The notes under the pieces are model-generated. The model did not search any database. It was not told where the DNA came from and saw only the letters and a program-made list of their open reading frames with translations. The translations under genes were made by a program, and so were the position numbers. DNA of 64,000 nucleotides from Emiliania huxleyi CCMP1516 (lineage: Eukaryota; Haptophyta; Isochrysidales; Noelaerhabdaceae), in contig NW_005197128.1 in NCBI RefSeq assembly GCF_000372725.1, positions 501,566 through 565,565 of the forward strand, given 5' to 3'. Positions 59,997 through 64,000 of the stretch are shown here, one piece after another (position 1 is the first letter of the stretch; each line of letters starts with the position of its first letter).

Positions 59997-62900
59997 ATGC
60001 TTCTCCTCCTCTCCTCTTCCGCCCCTGCCACCTCCCGCCCCAATATCCTTTTCCTCATGTGCGACTCGATGGATGGGCGCGTTGTCGACCCCTCCGCGCC
60101 ACTCTCGAAGCTGGTTGCGACGCCGACCTTTGACGCACTTGCGAGTGACGGCGTCAACTTTGTGCGAACGTACGCCTCTTCGCCGCAGTGCGTGCCCTCG
60201 CGCGCGAGCATGCTCAGCGGGCGTCGGACCGACCAGATCCGCGCCTTCTCGAACGACAACGGGCTCGCGCTCTCGCCCGGTGGCGAGCCAGACGAGGCCT
60301 GCGTGAGCGCGTACGGCGAGGCGTGGTGCAGAACCCACGGCGCCTCGCAGGCGCTCGAGACGACGCTCTTCGACGAGCTGCGCAGCGGTGGGCATGCTGT
60401 CGCGCTCTCTGGGATCTGTTCAACAGCCAGTGACTTCTACGAACCACCCTGTAGGCGGGTATGAGGTGGCGCTATTTGGGAAGGTGGACATCGGCGCGGG
60501 CGTGCTGCGCAGATTCGGGCCGGCGCCGACGCAGGACGGCTACCACGGCGGCGCCTCGCTCCCCATCGTGACGCGGGCGGCTGACGTGCGGCGGCCGACC
60601 AAGCCGAACCCGCTCGAGCTAGTCGACGACCACGCGGCACACGTCCACCCCGAGGATTGGAAGGTGCGCGTCTCGCGACATCTCGCCACGTCTCGCCACG
60701 TCTCGCCACGTCTCGCCACGTCTCGCCACGTCTCACCTGGTATGGCCTCATCTCGCCACGTCTCGCCACGTCTCGGCATGTGTCCCACCTGCAGGTGCAC
60801 GACCGCTGCAGCGAGTGGCTGAGAGCGAAGGGCGACGCCTCCCGCAGCAGCGGTGGCGGAGGCGGGCCGCCCTGGTTCCTCTACTGCAGTCTCAACATCC
60901 CGCACCCCGCCTTCCGCACGAACGCGACTTGGCTGCACGCGGTGGACGAGGCAGCCGTCCGCGCGTCGCCGCCTGCGTGGCCTGCCGAGGGCTCGATGCA
61001 TCCGTACGACGCGTGCGGATGAGCCGAGACGAGCCGAGATCGGACGAGGTGATATCAGAGCACTCGAGGCTGCTCGAGATAGATGAGAGCCTCGGGCGAC
61101 GAGCCGGCGTGCCGCAGCCGGCCGCCGCACGCACTTTGTGGCACCGATGCCGCAGGTACATGACAACCTCCAAGGCTGTGGGCGACGACCAGCCTGTCTT
61201 TGGGGAGGTCGGCGTCTTCCGCGTGCGACGCACGTACCTCGCGATGGTCGCCGAGGCGGACTACCTCATCGGGCAGGTCGGCTGCACGTATGCCCGTGAG
61301 ACGTGTCGCCTCCTCAGCCGCGCGACGCCTCCTCCGCTGCACGTTGCAAGACTGGAGATCTCCCCATACCTCCCCACATCTGCTCCGCATCACGTCGCAA
61401 GACTGGCTGGCGGACCCCACTCCTCGGGCAGGTGTCGTCGAGAGAACCTCCCCAGATCTCCCCCATCTCCCCCAGATCTCGTCTCTCCCCGTCGGGCAGG
61501 TCGTCGAGGCGGCGCGCGAGGCCAAGCTCTACCGAGGCGCGCTCGTCGTCTACCTCTCTGACCACGGAGAGATGAGCATGGAGCACCGCCAGATCTGGAA
61601 GAACGCGCACTACGAGGCGCGCCGCCACTCTCGCCCTCGCCTCCAGCCGCCCCGCCTCCGCCACCGCCCTCGCCGCCGCCCTCGCCGCCGCCCTCGCCGC
61701 CGCCCTCGCCGCCGCTCTCGCCGCCGCCCTCGATGCCGCCGCCCTCGCCGACCCCTACGACGCCATCCTCGCCGCCGCCCGCACCGCACAGGCGTCGCTG
61801 CGCGTGCCCCTCCTCCTCGCGGGCGGTGCTCTACCGGTCGGCCCCCGCTTCCGGCGCGGCGCGGTGGCCACGTCACTCGCCTCGCTGCTCGACATCTTTC
61901 CGACGATCGCTGAGGCGGCGCAGCTGCGGCCGCTGCGCAAGGGGGCGCTCGCCGGCGAGCCGCTGCTCCCGCTCCCGAGGAACACGCGAAGTGCGTCCCT
62001 TCACGGCTCGCGCTGTGAACAGGCGAGTCGCTGCTCCCTCTCCTGAGGGGCGGGGCGCCGGGGCAGCCGCCGCGCCGCAGGGGTTACATCGTCTCGCAGT
62101 ACCACTCCAACATGGGCAACACGGCCTCGTACTGCCTCGTGCAAGGCCGCCTCAAGTACGTGGCGTTCGGGCGCGACCGCGACCGCGACCGCGTTCCGTG
62201 GCAAGTGCGTTCCGTCTCGAGGGCTCTCCGCTGTCGGTAGGCGCGCGCTCAACCGCACGTTTGGCTCCTACGGGCCGCAGGCGCGCTAGGCCTCTCCTAC
62301 ACCTCACTTCCGCCCCTCATCTGGACGCCTGATCTGGACACCTCTCCGGACACATTGTGTACCGCGCCAAGCCTGTTGCGCCTCTCCGCACCTCCCCTCC
62401 CACGCCCCACATCTCCACACCTCGTCCTCACGCCTCTATTCACACACCCTCCCCGCGGTCCTCAGCTCTTCGACCTCGAGAGCGACCCGGCCGAGGTGAC
62501 CAACTTGGCGCGCACGCGGCCGGAGGAGGTGGCGCGGCTCGATGCGCTGCTGCGCGCAGAGCTCGGCTCGGGCGAGAACCGACTCTCCCCCGACGGCGAC
62601 CCAGACGCGATCGACGCAGCGGCCAAGCGGCTGCAGCAGGCAACCTTCCTCGAGCACTTCGTCCGCGACGCGTCCCGGCTGCGCGCGCAGTGGGAGCGGC
62701 TTCTCCGCTGCGACGCGCAGGTCGCGGCCGCCCGCGCCGCCGGCGAGCCGCGGCTCGCGCGCCTCGCCGAGGACTCGGAGGCGGAGGCGCCGTGCGTCGC
62801 AAACGAGGCGCCGCTCGACGCTGCCGCCGCCGAGGCCTTCTTCGCGCGGGGCGAGGCGCAGGCGTCGCCCCTAGACGACAGCGCCGCGCGGGGCGGGCGC

Positions 62901-63017
62901 ACGCCGCTGCGGCAGCTGCTCGAGCGCGCCTACACGGGCTTCGACGAGGACGACTGGCGCAAGGTGCAGTGGTGGGCCGCGCAGGACATCCAGCCACCCT
63001 TCGAGGCCCGCGGGTGA
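59997..63017 (+). CDS. ARSK: arylsulfatase K-like sulfatase, nine exons
   Basis: Hydrolyses sulfate esters, by analogy with ARSK acting on sulfated uronates in a lysosome/vacuole or outside the cell. Exons 59997-60398, 60466-60663, 60795-61012, 61156-61276, 61500-61616, 61792-61954, 62023-62197, 62241-62280 and 62466-63017 sum to 1986 nt (661 aa). Motifs: RPNILFLMCDSMDGRVVDP (metal-binding Asp), the formylglycine site SSPQCVPSRASMLSGRRT (CxPSR), HAVALFGKVDIG, WFLYCSLNIPHPAF, VVYLSDHGEMSMEHRQIWKN AHYE, LRVPLLLAGG, SLASLLDIFPTIAEAAQL, YIVSQYHSNMGNTASYCLVQ and QLFDLESDPAEVTNLA. A Leu-rich start (MLLLLSSSAPA) may be a short signal peptide. The C-terminus is about 150 aa longer than animal ARSK (WERLLRCDAQVAAARAAGEP onward). 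Confidence 0.92.
60664..60794 (+). repeat. intron of (TCTCGCCACG)n
   Basis: The 131-bp sulfatase intron after HPEDWK is almost entirely TCTCGCCACG units, beginning GTGCGCGTCTCGCG and ending CACCTGCAG. Confidence 0.9.

Positions 63018-64000
<983 letters not shown>

Overview
This is nuclear DNA from a GC-rich eukaryotic alga, most probably a haptophyte. The evidence is intron-rich genes on both strands, typical eukaryotic proteins (cactin, the U5 snRNP GTPase Snu114/EFTUD2, DNA ligase I, ACBD6, NIPA, arylsulfatase K, a MOT1-type molybdate transporter), a protein with an apparent bipartite plastid leader, and much simple-sequence and SINE-like DNA. There are no operons. The species assignment is inference; only the eukaryotic nature is certain.

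Layout. 1-12.5 kb: a partial Cys-rich coiled-coil protein, a JmjC-like oxygenase, a nine-exon geranylgeranyl diphosphate synthase, a plastid-lumen-like small protein, a monoacylglycerol-lipase-like hydrolase, an SH3 + Sec14 protein and a CCHC zinc-knuckle protein. 12.7-14 kb: a decayed Helitron Rep fragment beside a GIY-YIG (SLX1-like) nuclease. 14-19 kb: cactin, then an intronless C5 cytosine methyltransferase of lower GC. 19-30.4 kb: a low-complexity protein, a TIR-like/ankyrin protein, a DNA ligase I with FHA-like and PIP-box N-terminus, an ACBD6-like protein and a twin-domain ABC ATPase. 30.4-44 kb: accessory, repeat-rich DNA with a roughly 540-bp tandem array, an actin-fragmin-kinase-like protein, a PIF1/Helitron helicase remnant next to an AP2-domain reading frame, a small AT-hook protein, a repetitive membrane protein, and a 344-bp element with inverted termini. 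44-64 kb: a FAD-dependent oxidoreductase, a short protein with a possible PP1-docking motif, a molybdate-transporter homologue, EFTUD2, a NIPA-like transporter, an ARSK-like sulfatase, and the 3' end of GAPDH at the right edge.

The most striking signal is in the introns. Where I could rebuild exon junctions from protein homology, the first bases of the intron commonly repeat the first bases of the downstream exon (exact or near-exact matches of 9 to more than 30 nt), so each intron sits between direct repeats and is removed by cutting at the start of each copy. Many donors are GC rather than GT. Several of these introns are filled with the same short tandem motifs (GTGTCTAGGAA, GAGCCGAGAT, TTCACG...CGTGAACAG), used in either orientation in unrelated genes. 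This looks like recent intron gain by mobile introner-like elements or by segment duplication. Exon sums calculated with these splice sites are exact multiples of three for the synthase (927 nt), the sulfatase (1986 nt) and the molybdate transporter (1293 nt), which supports the splice models.
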